Translations under genes and position numbers: made by a program
Assembly: GCA_963823245.1 (NCBI GenBank)
Contig: CAWGKQ010000003.1
Location: 62,001-126,000, forward strand
Direction: 5' to 3'
Origin: JAWVFM01 sp963823245
GTDB taxonomy: Bacteria; Actinomycetota; Thermoleophilia; Solirubrobacterales; 70-9
DNA length: 64,000 nucleotides
Part shown: positions 62,316-64,000 of the stretch, in pieces
Layout: each line of letters opens with the position of its first letter
How positions within the stretch are numbered: position 1 is the stretch's first letter
The notes under the pieces: model-generated
What the model was told of the DNA's origin: nothing
Databases searched by the model: none
The model's input: the letters and a program-made list of their open reading frames with translations, nothing else

Positions 62316-62956
62316 GCGATCACCGACGGGTTGGCGCTCGCCGCGCGGGCCTGCTCGACGAAGGCAGCCATCGCAGCGTGGTCCTTGACTCCCGGCTCCA
62401 ACTCGACGCCGCTCGCCACGTCTACCGCGAAGGGGGTCGTGCTGGATATGGCGTCGCCCACGTTGTCGGGGCGGAGCCCACCAGCCAGGATGAGGGGGAC
62501 GCTCGAGCGGCGGCGACGGAGCAGGTCCCAATCGAACGTCTCGCCCGTTCCCCCGGGCGTCGCCGGGTGATGCGCGTCGAGGAGGTGGTAGTCGGTGCGA
62601 AACGCCTCGGCGGCCTGGACGTCAGCCCGGCCCGAGATGCGAAGGGCCTTGATGACCGGGCAGCCGGTGCGGCGGGAGACCTCGCGGCAGAACTGAAGGC
62701 CCTCGTCCCCGTGAAGCTGCACCATCGTGAGCCCCTCGTCCTCGACCGCGTGCGCGATCTCGTCGAGCGGGGAGTTGACGAACACTCCGACCACCTCGAG
62801 CTTGCGGCGCATCTCGGCGCCGATCTCCGCGGCTCGAGCCGGCTCGACGCGTCGCTTTCCGGGCTCCCAGTGATTCAGCCCGATCGCCCACGCGCCGAGT
62901 CGCGCCGCCTCGCGGGCGTCCTCGAGCCTCGTGATGCCGCAGAACTTGACGCGCAT
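62312..62956 (-). CDS. trpF: Phosphoribosylanthranilate isomerase
   Basis: The ATG at 62956 gives 214 residues: MRVKFCGITRLEDAREAARL with the catalytic Cys, VGVFVNSPLDEI, VQLHGDEG, and the C-terminal phosphate-binding LAGGLRPDNV and DVASGVE with the catalytic Asp. TrpF rearranges phosphoribosyl-anthranilate to the carboxyphenylamino-deoxyribulose phosphate for TrpC. A -10-like TATCTT lies just upstream. It heads a trpF-trpB-trpA run; trpC, D, E and G are not in the window. Confidence 0.95.
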   Translation of the reverse strand: MRVKFCGITRLEDAREAARLGAWAIGLNHWEPGKRRVEPARAAEIGAEMRRKLEVVGVFVNSPLDEIAHAVEDEGLTMVQLHGDEGLQFCREVSRRTGCPVIKALRISGRADVQAAEAFRTDYHLLDAHHPATPGGTGETFDWDLLRRRRSSVPLILAGGLRPDNVGDAISSTTPFAVDVASGVELEPGVKDHAAMAAFVEQARAASANPSVIA

Positions 62957-63097
62957 CGGCAAGATAGGGCAGCGAGGGGAACCGGCTCAACGGCCGGCTA
63001 CGCGGCGACTTGCCACCGCATAGGGGCGACTGCCCGCGCACCTGCCGCCCTCGCCCCACGGCCAGACCGCTGCGCGGTGACGCTGCCGCGCGACGGA

Positions 63098-64000
63098 TCA
63101 CGCGGGTGCTACTGCTGGCGTGGCCGGCCGGTCCGCGAGCGTGACGCTCACGTCCTGCGACTGGCCATGGCGCTCAAGGGTGAGCGTCACCTGGTCGCCC
63201 GGCTTCTTCACTGCGACGTCGTTCACCACGTCGGTCATGCTCGTGACCTTCTTACCGTCGACCGCGGTGATGATGTCGCCGCCGGCGCGGACCTGCTGAC
63301 CATCGATCGAGACCGTCGCGCTGCCGCCCTTGATGCCCGCCTTGTCGGCCGGGCTCCCGGGCACCACCGACTGCACGAGCGCGCCCGTCTTGGCCGGCAG
63401 GTTGAGGACGCCGGCGAGCTGCGGTGTCAGGTCGGTGCCGCTGATTCCGAGGTAGGCGTGCTGCACGGAGCCCGTGGCGAGGATCTGCTTGGCGTCGTCG
63501 CGCGCCGTGTTGACCGGGACGGCGAAGCCGACGCCGACGTTACCGCCGCTCTGGGACTCGATCTGCGAGTTGATGCCGATCACCCGCCCGTTCGCGTCGA
63601 TCAGCGGACCGCCCGAGTTGCCTGGGTTGATCGCCGCGTCGGTCTGGATCACGTTGTCGATCGTGAAGTTGTTGGGCGCCTGGATCTGGCGCTGCAGCGC
63701 GGACACGATGCCCGCGGTGACCGTGCGGTCGAGGCCGAACGGATTGCCGATCGCGACGACCGGGTCACCCACCTTGACCTGGGAGGAGTCGCCGAGCGGC
63801 AGCGGATGGAGCTCGTCCGCCGGCGCGTTGACCTTGAGGACGGCAACGTCCGTGGACGTGTCCTTGCCGACCACCTGCGCCGGAATCGGCGTCGAGGTGT
63901 CCTTGCTGCCGAGGGTCACCTCGATCTTCGAGGCGCCGTTCACGACGTGGGCGTTGGTGAGGATGTGGCCGGCGTGGTCGATGACGAAGCCGGTGCCGGT
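63098..64000 (-). CDS. HtrA/DegP-type serine protease with PDZ domain (N-terminus beyond window)
   Basis: The part in the window is 300 residues and continues past base 64000. It holds the full trypsin-like triad: His in ILTNAHVV, Asp in STDVAVLKV and Ser in INPGNSGGPL. A PDZ domain follows (about the last 105 residues, GALVQSVVPGSPADKAGIKGG then GGDIITAVDGKKV). The missing N-terminus probably holds a membrane anchor. HtrA proteases degrade or refold damaged envelope proteins under stress. No stop or break is seen in the window part. The ATG-like start at 63943 is internal. Confidence 0.94.
   Translation of the reverse strand, partial: TGTGFVIDHAGHILTNAHVVNGASKIEVTLGSKDTSTPIPAQVVGKDTSTDVAVLKVNAPADELHPLPLGDSSQVKVGDPVVAIGNPFGLDRTVTAGIVSALQRQIQAPNNFTIDNVIQTDAAINPGNSGGPLIDANGRVIGINSQIESQSGGNVGVGFAVPVNTARDDAKQILATGSVQHAYLGISGTDLTPQLAGVLNLPAKTGALVQSVVPGSPADKAGIKGGSATVSIDGQQVRAGGDIITAVDGKKVTSMTDVVNDVAVKKPGDQVTLTLERHGQSQDVSVTLADRPATPAVAPA

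Overview
The window is high-GC bacterial chromosome with housekeeping genes on both strands. The gene content (Rex, ACT-type malic enzyme, K+-independent H+-pyrophosphatase, delta-60 repeat proteins, DUF1844 and YjbQ proteins, GTG/TTG starts, many genes whose start codon directly follows a -10 hexamer) suggests Actinomycetota, most likely class Thermoleophilia (Solirubrobacterales/Gaiellales). That placement is inferred from gene content; no rRNA gene is present. No phage, plasmid, insertion sequence or CRISPR array was seen.

Layout. 1-5.8 kb: the end of an amine oxidase, a heterodimeric ABC exporter, a lipoprotein, an HNH nuclease and tRNA-Gln. 5.9-12.5 kb: a minus-strand run of two APC permeases with universal-stress domains around a tiny membrane protein, two RCK/TrkA proteins and a flavin reductase; this looks like a potassium or cation transport module. 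12.5-18.1 kb: a FMN hydroxy-acid oxidase, the proton pyrophosphatase, and a rex/carboxylate-amine ligase/DUF1844 operon. 18.1-23 kb: the t6A genes tsaB, tsaD and tsaE with rimI, a glutaredoxin-like gene, uracil-DNA glycosylase and an FmdB protein, interrupted by two plus-strand Lys/Ala-rich lipoproteins. 23-25.7 kb: panC-panD-panB and yjbQ. 25.7-33.1 kb: six minus-strand genes in which every junction overlaps (acyltransferase, lipoprotein, DUF1028, delta-60 protein with a novel C-terminal domain, lipoprotein, delta-60 protein). 33-43.5 kb: uvrA and uvrB, each facing a two-gene unit ending in a tiny membrane protein, two MFS exporters, and marR. 43.6-51.2 kb: surface and secreted proteins, a lytic transglycosylase, coaE, rpsA, a flavoprotein, and an ECF sigma factor with a membrane-anchored tail. 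51.2-64 kb: polA, an AbiEi/DUF559 protein, malic enzyme, a TIGR01777 protein, a substrate-binding lipoprotein, a phosphofructokinase with PPi-type residues, trpF-trpB-trpA, and the body of an HtrA protease.

Three themes join the regions. First, at least fourteen operon-head genes have a TANNNT hexamer 6-9 bases before the start codon, which points to leaderless transcripts. Second, four-base start/stop overlaps (ATGA, GTGA and TTGA) are very common and fix many start sites. Third, eight single-base frameshifts interrupt six otherwise intact genes, including uvrA, trpB and pfkA; correcting each restores a normal-length protein, so most are probably sequence errors. The most novel items are a 32-bp direct-repeat promoter element found upstream of two unrelated plus-strand genes, the six-gene secreted-protein operon, and the APC/RCK module.
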